The position numbers were made by a program, and so were the translations under genes. From contig CALGKA010000004.1 of NCBI GenBank assembly GCA_937927895.1, positions 1 to 52,980 on the forward strand: DNA of 52,980 nt, given 5' to 3'. Under the pieces are notes generated by a model. That model ran no database searches. It saw nothing but the letters and a program-made list of their open reading frames with translations, and had not been told where the DNA came from. The stretch comes from an uncultured Granulosicoccaceae bacterium. Lineage in GTDB: Bacteria > Pseudomonadota > Gammaproteobacteria > Granulosicoccales > Granulosicoccaceae. Each line of letters opens with the position of its first letter. The stretch's first letter is position 1. Below are positions 18,734 through 27,048 of the stretch, piece after piece.

Positions 18734-20197
18734 TCAAAGAGTAGACCACCCAGAGACAAAATATTTCTTCTCCCACTCTTTCCAATACTGTTCCATTTGC
18801 TCTACTGAACTACTCACACGTACCTCATGTTTAAGTGGATCTTTGCGATTCGGGCTAAAATCCGTGAGATGCAAAACAAAGGCTGGATAGTCTTTGGATT
18901 TTTCTTCTTTGTTTGTCTTCCATAACATTAGCTTGCGTACCATAGTGGCGCCACGTAGCTCCTTGGTAGCAACCGATCGCTTTAATAATTCACTGACAGG
19001 TAATTTTAGCTCTTCACTAATTACGTTAGCCGAGGGTATTTCTACTATGTCAGTTAACTGTGTGAATCGAATATCGTCTTTAGTGGCTTTTTTATCGTCG
19101 CGAATTCTTATAAATTGCGGCGATATAATACTGCACAGCGGCAAGCGCCTAATACCTTCCCATAGTTTTTCTGCTTCATTCCATTCAAGCACCATTTTAT
19201 CAATAGTGTTGCCACGTGATGTTCTGGCAATGATATCAAGACACGATATCTCAAAGACAATGCCAGGCGCTATCATGCGATACGCCACGCGATCAGAATT
19301 AACTTCGGCATACTCACTTTCCACTACATGTTCTTCTAACATTTTAAGCAGTTCGGTTCGTTGATCGTCACTAAAACCACCGCCGACACGACCAATCACA
19401 TGAAAGGTATCGTCTTGTCGAATAGAGGCGAGCATTACGTCGTGCAACATACCAGACCTATCATCCAAACCTTCGGTAAAACCGATAGCGACAAGATCAA
19501 TAGTGTGGCGCAGCTTAACTTTAAACACACCAGCGGTATCACTTCGGGCCACAACACCTTCCGCGCTTTCACCATCTACCCACTTTTTAAACTGCTTTAA
19601 GACCGCTTTGCTGCCGTCACCAATTACTGTCTCTACCGGGTGCACGCGATCTCCATCACCGAATATTTCAGTCATCCGATCAAAGCGCTCAGCATAGTGT
19701 CCACTGCGCTGTTCGTCGTTCCATTCGTAGATATTAAAAACACCGAAGCACAAACTTTCTACATCTTCGACTGATTTTGGAGCACGCGCTACGCGCACAA
19801 CATCGTGTACGCGCGGACGGTTACCATCTGGACGACGGACATAGAGTTCACCACCGAATATCGCAAAACGCACACCCGTTTTATCTAACGCCTCTTTTGC
19901 TTCCTCATGAAACGCTGCCCCCATCCGGATAGTGCCACCCGGGTTAATAGTGAACACCTCACCCTCGTTGTACACCAAACAAGTAAACTCACCGTCTATT
20001 TTACGACTAATATGATAATCACCCGATGGAATACGCCGTTTGGCCAAATCCCTATCAAGTGCCATTGTCATCTGACCCAGCTGGCGGCGGCGCATTCGTA
20101 CACGCTGCAAAATAGTGTTATCCGACAAGGCGTCCGCTTTACCGGTGTAGTAGTTGGCTACCCGCTTTTTAAGTGCATCTTGATTTATAAGCCCCAC
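18734..20197 (-). CDS. ATP-dependent DNA/RNA ligase with extra C-terminal region
   Basis: 487 residues from a GTG at 20197. A longer frame reaches 20272 but overlaps the upstream gene, whereas an AAGGGG ribosome site lies 9 bases before this GTG. Nucleotidyltransferase motifs are in order: I, SRKIDGEF with adenylation Lys66; III, FAIFGGELYV; IIIa, FGVFNIYEW; IV, EGVVARS; V, FKVKLRH. An OB-like segment and about 100 further residues follow, which I cannot assign. The replicative NAD-dependent ligase would be encoded elsewhere. No Ku, LigD polymerase domain or known RNA-repair kinase is fused. Neighbours (primase-HAD, SAM protein, EEP nuclease) point to end repair and sealing. DNA versus RNA substrate cannot be decided by eye. 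Confidence 0.88.
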   Translation of the reverse strand: MGLINQDALKKRVANYYTGKADALSDNTILQRVRMRRRQLGQMTMALDRDLAKRRIPSGDYHISRKIDGEFTCLVYNEGEVFTINPGGTIRMGAAFHEEAKEALDKTGVRFAIFGGELYVRRPDGNRPRVHDVVRVARAPKSVEDVESLCFGVFNIYEWNDEQRSGHYAERFDRMTEIFGDGDRVHPVETVIGDGSKAVLKQFKKWVDGESAEGVVARSDTAGVFKVKLRHTIDLVAIGFTEGLDDRSGMLHDVMLASIRQDDTFHVIGRVGGGFSDDQRTELLKMLEEHVVESEYAEVNSDRVAYRMIAPGIVFEISCLDIIARTSRGNTIDKMVLEWNEAEKLWEGIRRLPLCSIISPQFIRIRDDKKATKDDIRFTQLTDIVEIPSANVISEELKLPVSELLKRSVATKELRGATMVRKLMLWKTNKEEKSKDYPAFVLHLTDFSPNRKDPLKHEVRVSSSVEQMEQYWKEWEKKYFVSGWSTL

Positions 20198-20210
20198 TTG
20201 CACAAACCCC

Positions 20211-21500
20211 TTATTTTTTCTGCTTAGCCGGTTTACCGGAAGCACTTTTTTGTTTCCCACCTGACATCGCATTCACCGCCATTGCCACTTCTGCTCGAAG
20301 GTTGTCACTTTCTGCGACCGCCTTTAACAGTCTGCGCCTTGATCCAAGAGGAATTTCTAACTCTTTTAGATCAGCGTCAGTCAGTTCAGTCAGCACATCA
20401 ACATCAATCTCGTTTTCAATAAAGAGTGGCAAATATTTGCCCATCCGAACGCTTTTTAACCAAACGCCTAGATCATCATTAGTGATGGCACTTGCATCGA
20501 CAACCGGCGCTTGCTCTTCCAACTCAGTTCTAGCTTTCGCGGCTTTTATAGGCTTTTTGTCAGCTGCATCTTTCTCAACAGCAGCTTTTTTATCTGCTAC
20601 TGGTTTTTTAAGTGCTTCTTTCTTAGTTGCTTCTTTCTTAGGCGCTGTTTTCTTCTCTGCAGCGGTTTTTTCAGCAGACTTTTCTTCCGCTTCTACAGGC
20701 TTTTGAGGCACTGCGGATTTTTTAGCGACCTTCTTGGCTTTCGGCTCTTTACCTACTGAAGATTTTTCCGATGATTCAGTAGTATCCACTTTCTTACTTA
20801 CTGAGGGCACTTTTAATTCAAGATTAGAAAGATGTAGTAACAGTATGTATTTGTCGCCATCAACTCGACCTTCAAGAAACCCACGATACGGAATGCTGCC
20901 ACTACGAAAGATCAATGGATCACGACCTTTACTTCCACCTCCGATCATCATTAATGAATTTGACTCGGACAATTCTTTAGCCATGCCATACAGGAAATCG
21001 TAAGTAAGACCATTGATATGTACAATTTGCAGTTTTGATGCAAAAACAAAACGCCTGACTGCTTCTTCTTTGTCTATTTTTCTGCCAGTCCATGTCAATG
21101 GAATTTCCATATCGACGTTTGCTTCAGCACGGTTACGAGGCCTTTTTTCCCTTACTTTTCCTTCAGGGTCTCGTACTATCTCTGACTGTTCAATGCGGTA
21201 AACAATGCCATCTTCGGAATTAACAAATACCTTCGATACACCCCACAGATAGAGGCCACAGATCTCCATATCAACTTCTGGGTCGCTTTCGATTAAAGCC
21301 TTTACTAACGCTTCTGACTCTCCATCATACTTTTCAAGTAACGTGTCGTAGTCATGGTCAACTGTTGCTTTAAGAATCTTTCGCGTTTGAGCAGATTGGC
21401 CTTCATCATCTACATAACGAATCTCTTCAGGCACACCAGTAGTCTCGGCCTTAACTACAGCATCACGGCTTCTACTATCAGTAAGATTCACATTAGGCAT
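20211..21500 (-). CDS. SAM-domain protein with Lys/Ala/Glu-rich linker (ligase/primase cassette)
   Basis: 429 residues in three parts. The N-terminal about 235 residues form a globular region I do not recognise; it has GLYLWGVSKVFVNSEDGIVY, IVHINGLTYDFLYGMAKEL and IPYRGFLEGRVDGDKYILLL. Residues of about 236-330 form a low-complexity linker of Lys, Ala, Glu and Pro resembling histone H1-like tails. Residues of about 339-397 are a sterile alpha motif (LGVWLKSVRMGKYLPLF, then LTELTDADLKELEIPLG), a domain that usually polymerises or binds partners and is uncommon in bacteria. The tail is again Lys-rich. A strong GGGGGAG ribosome site precedes the ATG. It likely acts as a scaffold or nucleic-acid tether for the ligase and primase; that is inference. 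Confidence 0.75.
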   Translation of the reverse strand: MPNVNLTDSRSRDAVVKAETTGVPEEIRYVDDEGQSAQTRKILKATVDHDYDTLLEKYDGESEALVKALIESDPEVDMEICGLYLWGVSKVFVNSEDGIVYRIEQSEIVRDPEGKVREKRPRNRAEANVDMEIPLTWTGRKIDKEEAVRRFVFASKLQIVHINGLTYDFLYGMAKELSESNSLMMIGGGSKGRDPLIFRSGSIPYRGFLEGRVDGDKYILLLHLSNLELKVPSVSKKVDTTESSEKSSVGKEPKAKKVAKKSAVPQKPVEAEEKSAEKTAAEKKTAPKKEATKKEALKKPVADKKAAVEKDAADKKPIKAAKARTELEEQAPVVDASAITNDDLGVWLKSVRMGKYLPLFIENEIDVDVLTELTDADLKELEIPLGSRRRLLKAVAESDNLRAEVAMAVNAMSGGKQKSASGKPAKQKK

Positions 21501-21529
21501 TGCGCATCTCCCCCAGTCGCTTGATATTT

Positions 21530-22150
21530 CTAGAGCATTTCAAAATCAAATTCCCCTATTTCTTCGCTTTCGTCTTCATCGTCACCGACAAAACACACAG
21601 CAGCTTGATCAAGCCCGACAAATTCAATGGCCGATGGCTTACCAACCATCATCCAAATCATGCCATCGGGAGTTCCCATTAAAAATGCGGGGTCCGCTGA
21701 TATTCCATCTCGGTATAAAAAATCAAAGCGAAATATTTTCCCGGCTGCTAACTCTTTGCCCAGCGCGGGATCAAACTCATCATTTGTGCCGAGCAAGTAC
21801 ACTAATCTTGAGCTGTAATTTAGAAACTCATCTATAGATACTGTTTGCTCGAGCGGAATCGTCACATCAAAGCTTGAGGGCAGCATGGGTAGATCTTCAC
21901 CTGATAAATTTACAGGCTTAAGCTCATTGCGCTCAACCCATTCACCTTCGCTATTTACATAACCCAGTGCAGTACCACCGTACGGTATAAGCGTTTTACC
22001 ATCATTTGCTAGTGTAGCAAGACTACAGCGATTACCATCAATATCACGGGTCTCTATATCGACCGATCCATAAAGCTTACGTCGATCGATTTTATTAAGC
22101 TCACAATCAAATTCAGAGCTACCGTATTTAAACTTCAATGCTCTTGGCAT
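21530..22150 (-). CDS. Unrecognised 206-aa protein of the ligase/primase cassette
   Basis: 206 residues, acidic at the C-terminus (a DDEDESEEIGEFDFEML ending). There is no signal peptide, membrane helix or catalytic motif that I can name. It looks well folded, with alternating beta-rich segments (KFKYGSSEFDCELNKIDRRKLYG, RFDFLYRDGISADPAFLMG, IWMMVGKPSAIEFVGLDQ). A strong AAGGGGG ribosome site lies just before the ATG, and it is packed between the primase-HAD gene (47 bases) and the SAM-domain gene (29 bases), so it belongs to the same transcript. I cannot assign a function. Its fixed place in the cassette should be checked in other genomes. Confidence 0.7.
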   Translation of the reverse strand: MPRALKFKYGSSEFDCELNKIDRRKLYGSVDIETRDIDGNRCSLATLANDGKTLIPYGGTALGYVNSEGEWVERNELKPVNLSGEDLPMLPSSFDVTIPLEQTVSIDEFLNYSSRLVYLLGTNDEFDPALGKELAAGKIFRFDFLYRDGISADPAFLMGTPDGMIWMMVGKPSAIEFVGLDQAAVCFVGDDEDESEEIGEFDFEML

Positions 22151-22197
22151 AGAGCCCCCTTTTAATGGTTAATCTAATATTTTTGCTAATCTTTCAA

Positions 22198-23463
22198 CTA
22201 ACTACAGAGCTGTTCAGTTTTTTCCAATGCTGAACTAAAGGCCGCTACCCCTTCATCCATAGGTCGGCATGCAACCCCTCGATCATCTATATAGGCACTA
22301 GCAGCAGGCTTGCCGACTCCGGTATGCACACGATCAAACGCAAAGCCATGTGTGTTTAACCAATCTTCAATGCGTGAGACTGCTTTACGGTACTCAGCTG
22401 ACGCGGTTGCCTCTTGCGCAAGCCTGGACGTAAGTACTACGACATCTGAAAATTTAGCTAGCTTTCTAGTGAACTCAACTGCACCATCGACTGGATCACC
22501 AATTTCAGACAAATTGGTGGCACCGTGGTTTTGCGCCAACACACCGTCTAGATCAACACATACTGTTGCACGGCTTGTGCGTTTAAAGCTGCGTTTTCTA
22601 TCTGCTGCACGTTTGGGTTTTTCAGCACGCAGTTGCTCACCTCGCTTACCTTGAACACCACGAATAGTAATCCGACTATGATTGTCAGGGGCAGTAGCCG
22701 CTGGCGGTGGTGGCCCCCCAACACATTGCAACATTGCATCAATCGCTGCGTGCCCTGATAACCATGGATCATCTAGCCACTCATCGCCGCTCCAAACAGT
22801 GGCGTAGTGGTCTCGGGTATGGTGCAAGCCCGGCAATCTAAACCACGCGCCCAGTGTATCTTCACCCTCTTTTTGAACTTTTGGTTTTTTAGGGAAGGTT
22901 TCGGGTTCTTCGCTTAAGTTGGTCTCTTCCCAGGTAGAGACAATATCCCATGCAAACGCAAACACGTGTTCGGTTGGTGCCGGCTCTTCAAACAATACCC
23001 ATAAGTGGTAACCACCGTTGTTATTCGAATCAAATAGCAGTGGGTCATAGCCCATGTTTTGAAGTTTACGCCACCACTTCAATACACCTACCAGGTTTCG
23101 CCGTGAGTGTTCTTCTGCATCCGCTTTATGATCGTCGTGCATATCGATATCAATACCAAGCCAACGACTAGTATTCTCTTTGCTTTTCGCATGCAAACCG
23201 ATAATCTGCGGACGTCTGCGATGCTGGCTAGCAAAGTGGCGGCTAAGTTTGTCTAGAGTGACCATATCCGGACCACGCTTGGTGGCTACAGGTAAAGTCA
23301 TGGCCTTATAGGTACGACCAAGCTTTTTCTGTTCGCCTTCCGTCAGGGATGCATACTGTCCCCACACATCTTTGCGATTAACGAGCTTTTCCATTGCCCA
23401 CTCTGCAAGTTCGCGCGAGCGCGATTTCCATTCTTCTGCAACTATTTCGTAATGACTGGCCAT
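22198..23463 (-). CDS. Archaeo-eukaryotic primase (TOTE-like) fused to a HAD-family phosphatase
   Basis: 421 residues. The N-terminal half (about 1-250) fits the archaeo-eukaryotic primase/polymerase superfamily: SRWLGIDIDMHDD supplies the metal-binding Asp pair (105, 107), GGYHLWVLF the catalytic His153, and WFRLPGLHH the third block. A basic linker (about 268-297) leads to a HAD domain with VCVDLDGVLA (Asp304, Asp306), VVVLTSR (Thr345), GVGKPAA (Lys385) and AYIDDR (Asp393/394), a complete phosphatase set. It is the first gene of the same-strand run 23463-16028. Together the domains could remove a terminal phosphate and extend the end. The joining of these activities in one chain is unusual. 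Product and template (DNA or RNA) are unknown. Confidence 0.82.
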   Translation of the reverse strand: MASHYEIVAEEWKSRSRELAEWAMEKLVNRKDVWGQYASLTEGEQKKLGRTYKAMTLPVATKRGPDMVTLDKLSRHFASQHRRRPQIIGLHAKSKENTSRWLGIDIDMHDDHKADAEEHSRRNLVGVLKWWRKLQNMGYDPLLFDSNNNGGYHLWVLFEEPAPTEHVFAFAWDIVSTWEETNLSEEPETFPKKPKVQKEGEDTLGAWFRLPGLHHTRDHYATVWSGDEWLDDPWLSGHAAIDAMLQCVGGPPPPAATAPDNHSRITIRGVQGKRGEQLRAEKPKRAADRKRSFKRTSRATVCVDLDGVLAQNHGATNLSEIGDPVDGAVEFTRKLAKFSDVVVLTSRLAQEATASAEYRKAVSRIEDWLNTHGFAFDRVHTGVGKPAASAYIDDRGVACRPMDEGVAAFSSALEKTEQLCS

Positions 23464-23700
23464 GAGATATTCGGAGCTCTTGTGAACTCTCTTAGTATAA
23501 TGCGCTATATGTTGTAGATTATGTGATCAGTGCCTTTGACCACCCCTTGATTATAGGAAACCTGACGCAACACCATACTCTAATGTGCAGATTTATTGCA
23601 AAGTCATGCGATACAGCAATCAAAAATGAGCACTTCACGGCTCGCCATTGTGAACAGATTTCTCTATATTCCCCTTACGCTTTAAGACATTCGATCTCAA

Positions 23701-24510
23701 ATGACACAAACGCTGCGCAATATCTGCCATATCGCTATCACGGAACTCAAACGCACCTTGATTACCCGCCGAGGGCTAATTTCACTTACCGCATTTGCTC
23801 TCGTGTGGCTGCTATTGCTAGCGGTTGTGATACGTCGTGCACCCATGCTTATCGCCAACGGTACGGCTTTTGGTTCAATGTTTAAGTCTGAGTCAATTTT
23901 ATCTCTTGCCAAATGGCATGTACCCGAGTTTGGTATATTTTGGATTATTGCTCTCTATTTGTTCCCTATGTTCTGCCTTGTATTTGCAGCCGATCAAACG
24001 GCCTCGGATAAAACACGCGGAACACTTAAACTATTAACTTTGCACACCAGTAGAACCAGTATTTTTTTCGGTCGTTTTATCGGGCTTATGTTAGTTCAAA
24101 GCCTAATCATTGCAGTTGCACTTTTAAGTACCCTTGTACTTGCAACCATTAGAGAACCATCACTCCTAAGCGCATCACTAAACAACTCTTTTTATGTATG
24201 GATTAACCTGCTTATTGTGATAGCACCATATACTGCACTTATGGCGTTAATTTCATTAGTGGCTAAGTCCGGCATGCAAGCGGTCAACTATGCGGCCATT
24301 TTGTGGATATTATTTATGGTTGCAGTCTATTGGCTCTCTAGCCGATTTCCAGAAGCCGCCCTCTTAAAAGGATTTATTCCAGGCTCACAAATTAGTGAGT
24401 TAGCACAACACTATACATGGGATTCACTAAGCACCGCTTTAGCACCAGCGCTTCAAACACTGGCGTTTTTAACTTGCGGATTAATATTGATCCATAGGAT
24501 TGACCTATAG
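23701..24510 (+). CDS. ABC-2 type transporter permease
   Basis: 269 residues with about six hydrophobic segments: 26-44, 77-95, an FGRFIGLMLVQSLIIAVALL region, and several in the C-terminal half. A cytoplasmic loop DQTASDKTRGTLKLLTLHTSR is typical of NosY/ABC-2 permeases. It overlaps the downstream ATPase gene by one base (TAGTG), so the two form one exporter. The substrate cannot be read from the sequence; no accessory or periplasmic gene accompanies them. It diverges from the primase-HAD gene across 237 bases. Confidence 0.85.
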   Translation: MTQTLRNICHIAITELKRTLITRRGLISLTAFALVWLLLLAVVIRRAPMLIANGTAFGSMFKSESILSLAKWHVPEFGIFWIIALYLFPMFCLVFAADQTASDKTRGTLKLLTLHTSRTSIFFGRFIGLMLVQSLIIAVALLSTLVLATIREPSLLSASLNNSFYVWINLLIVIAPYTALMALISLVAKSGMQAVNYAAILWILFMVAVYWLSSRFPEAALLKGFIPGSQISELAQHYTWDSLSTALAPALQTLAFLTCGLILIHRIDL

Positions 24511-25409
24511 TGGATATCATTCGCTGCACTAACGTAACAAAACGCTATGGCAAATTGCGCGCGCTCGACAACGTTACCTTAAACGTTCAAGCGGGAAAAC
24601 CAATTGCTTTAATCGGGCCTAATGGCGCTGGTAAAACCACACTAATGAGCGTTTTAAGTGGTTTTATCAAAGCCTCAAATGGCAGTGCTACTGTCTGTGG
24701 CAAACAACCCGGCCATGCCAGTTTAAAAAGCAAACTTTCGACGCTACCACAAGATGCCTTATTTGATCCAAACTTCACTGTAGGCTCACAGCTTAAGTTG
24801 TACGCAAAATTACGTGGAATAGCCAATGCAAAAAAGGAAGTACAGAGGGTTTTAGCACTGGTGCAACTGCAAGATAAAATAAACAGCAAGCCAACTGATT
24901 TAAGTCACGGCATGCGCAAGCGTTTGTTAATTGCACAAGCCCTGCTTGGTCAACCTGAACTGATCTTGTTAGACGAACCCACTGCAGGTATTGACCCACC
25001 GAATGCCAAGTTAATTCGCGATTTAATTACAGCAGAATCTAATAACACTACTTTTATTGTTAGCTCGCATAACTTAGATGAACTCGAAAAGGTCTGCGAA
25101 ACCGTCATTCAGTTAGTAGACGGTAAACTTGTCTCACAAGGCCCAATATCAGATGAAGCCTCTGAGCAGGGTTTTCTCACCCTTGTTACCGATTCAGATG
25201 CATTGCAAAGTATCAATAAGCTTAGTGGCTTAATCAGTGTCAATCAGAACCAAATGAGCGACTACATTGTTGAATTTGATGCTGTCACACACCAACACTT
25301 TCATATCACACTATTACAGCAACTCGCCGATGACAACATACGCTATAAACGTTTGATTAATGGCCGCACTCTAGAAGAGAAAATGTACCGACTCGACCAA
25401 GCTACATAG
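24510..25409 (+). CDS. ABC transporter ATP-binding protein
   Basis: 299 residues; GTG start overlapping the permease stop by one base. Walker A GPNGAGKTT, the Q-loop region LSTLPQDALFDP, signature LSHGMRKR, Walker B LILLDEPTAGID and the switch His in VSSHNLDE are all present. The LSHGMRKR signature and about 80-residue C-terminal extension are typical of ATPases paired with ABC-2 exporters such as NosF and drug or antibiotic exporters. The gene converges on the methyltransferase gene, ending 18 bases away with no clear terminator. Confidence 0.92.
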   Translation: MDIIRCTNVTKRYGKLRALDNVTLNVQAGKPIALIGPNGAGKTTLMSVLSGFIKASNGSATVCGKQPGHASLKSKLSTLPQDALFDPNFTVGSQLKLYAKLRGIANAKKEVQRVLALVQLQDKINSKPTDLSHGMRKRLLIAQALLGQPELILLDEPTAGIDPPNAKLIRDLITAESNNTTFIVSSHNLDELEKVCETVIQLVDGKLVSQGPISDEASEQGFLTLVTDSDALQSINKLSGLISVNQNQMSDYIVEFDAVTHQHFHITLLQQLADDNIRYKRLINGRTLEEKMYRLDQAT

Positions 25410-25427
25410 CGCCAAATACCCAAACGC

Positions 25428-26987
25428 TTAAAAGTCGGTAGCAACACCACCTTCTGCTTTGCGCTTTTCTACAAATTGCTCTAGCTCTTCCTTAATAGCA
25501 GCATCAAGCGCAGGCTCTGAATAGGTAGCTATTCGCTCCTTCCAGACTTTATTCGCTTTTTGCATGGCATTAGGACTTCCTGCCTCCTCCCAGGATTCAA
25601 AGTTTCGCCAATCGCTTAAGATTGGACTGTAAAACGCATCCCTGAAACGCTCTTGAGTATGTGCGGTACCAAAGAAGTGGCCGCCCGGCCCTACATCATT
25701 AATGGCTCTTAGGCCAAGCGCGTCTTCTGAAAAATCTAATGGCTCTAGAAATTCTGCCACCATTTGCAGCAGGTCGATATCCAGAATTAATTTCTCAAAA
25801 GAACAACACAAACCGCCTTCCATCCAGCCAGCACCATGCTTTAGTAAATGGCCGCCACTATTGATTCCACCCCATAAAGAAAACACCGATTCATAAGCTG
25901 CCTGTGCATCAACCGTATTAGCCGCACATACATTCGAAGTACGGTACGGAATCTTGTAACGTCGCGCCAGTTGCCCACCAATGTGCTGTGCCTTCATGTA
26001 TTCCGGTGTACCAAACGCAGGTGCGCCCGATTGCATATCAACGTTGGAAGTAAAGCCACCATACATGGCGGGCGCACCTGGATTTACCATTTGAGAAAAC
26101 GCTATCCCTGCTAGGGCCTCAGCGTTTTGTAGCACTAGTGCGCCTGCTATGGTGACAGGCGCCATGGCACCCGATAAAGTAAATGGCGTAATAACCACAG
26201 GTTGATTCATTGACGCCATATCGATAATACCTTGCATCATCGGTATATCTAATTGCAGCGGTGAATTAGTATTAATAATAGTAAAAACCGAAGGCTCAGC
26301 CGCTAATTGCTCACGACTCACACCACGGCCGATGCGGGTCATTTCTATTGCATCTGTTACTCGCTGGTGACCAAGGGAATAAATACAATAGGTTTTATCA
26401 GTAAGGGTAATAAAGTCAGAAATACACTCCAGGTGCCTAACGGATGCATGTATATCTGTCGGTTCAACAGGGTACCCACCACTGAAATGCAGAATATTGT
26501 GCATTTGACCAAGCCGTAGGAAATTTCTATAGTCTTCTTGATTGCCGGAGCGCCTGCCATGATCAAGGCAAGAACTGTTTGGCGCACTGGCCATTAAACC
26601 AAACAGCAGTTGGTCGCCACCTACTTTTAGATTATGCGCCGGGTTTCTAGCATGCAGTGTGAATTTCGCAGGCACAGTAGATAAAGACTGTTCGATCAAG
26701 TGCTCATCAAAACGCACGTGCAAGGTAGAGTCATCAATTTCAGCCCCTGCCTGCCGCATTATTTTTCTTGCACCCTCATGCAGAACCTTGATCCCGGTTT
26801 CAGATAATAATTGCAACGAAGCGCAATGAATCTGATCAAGCGCTTCTACCGAGGCTAAATCGACCGGTGGGAAATGCCGCACTGGCTGACGAAAAGGCTT
26901 TTGCGGCACTGCATTTTTAACCGCAGTGCCGCTTGTCTTTCGCCTGCGTGGCCGACGACCTTTAGATTTACCAGAATCATTTGTCAT
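25428..26987 (-). CDS. MttB-family (trimethylamine methyltransferase-like) protein, non-pyrrolysine
   Basis: 519 residues. A basic N-terminal stretch (GKSKGRRPRRRKT) is followed by the MttB-type TIM barrel, with LSETGIKVLHEGARKIMR near the start, FSGGYPVEPTD, GAPAMYGGFTSNVDM and INDVGPGGHFFGTAHT late. True trimethylamine methyltransferase reads an in-frame UAG as pyrrolysine. No stop interrupts this gene, so it is of the non-pyrrolysine type, some of which demethylate glycine betaine, proline betaine or carnitine by methyl transfer to a corrinoid protein. No corrinoid-protein gene lies beside it, so it is an orphan. It diverges from thrC with 61 bases between starts. Confidence 0.87.
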   Translation of the reverse strand: MTNDSGKSKGRRPRRRKTSGTAVKNAVPQKPFRQPVRHFPPVDLASVEALDQIHCASLQLLSETGIKVLHEGARKIMRQAGAEIDDSTLHVRFDEHLIEQSLSTVPAKFTLHARNPAHNLKVGGDQLLFGLMASAPNSSCLDHGRRSGNQEDYRNFLRLGQMHNILHFSGGYPVEPTDIHASVRHLECISDFITLTDKTYCIYSLGHQRVTDAIEMTRIGRGVSREQLAAEPSVFTIINTNSPLQLDIPMMQGIIDMASMNQPVVITPFTLSGAMAPVTIAGALVLQNAEALAGIAFSQMVNPGAPAMYGGFTSNVDMQSGAPAFGTPEYMKAQHIGGQLARRYKIPYRTSNVCAANTVDAQAAYESVFSLWGGINSGGHLLKHGAGWMEGGLCCSFEKLILDIDLLQMVAEFLEPLDFSEDALGLRAINDVGPGGHFFGTAHTQERFRDAFYSPILSDWRNFESWEEAGSPNAMQKANKVWKERIATYSEPALDAAIKEELEQFVEKRKAEGGVATDF

Positions 26988-27048
26988 TAACTTTTGCTGC
27001 CTGCCAGATAAACGTCTGAGTTTGGTAAAAACTCTTGGGAAATATTTT

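Noticed and set aside
18734..23463. Classical bacterial NHEJ or a complete TOTE conflict system
   Set aside because: There is no Ku, no LigD fusion, and no helicase or restriction-type partner as described for TOTE loci; only the primase half resembles them.
25428..26987. Pyrrolysine-containing trimethylamine methyltransferase
   Set aside because: The frame has no internal UAG, so no pyrrolysine can be encoded.
26926..27048. N-terminal extension of threonine synthase
   Set aside because: The extension overlaps the divergent methyltransferase gene and does not resemble any ThrC N-terminus.
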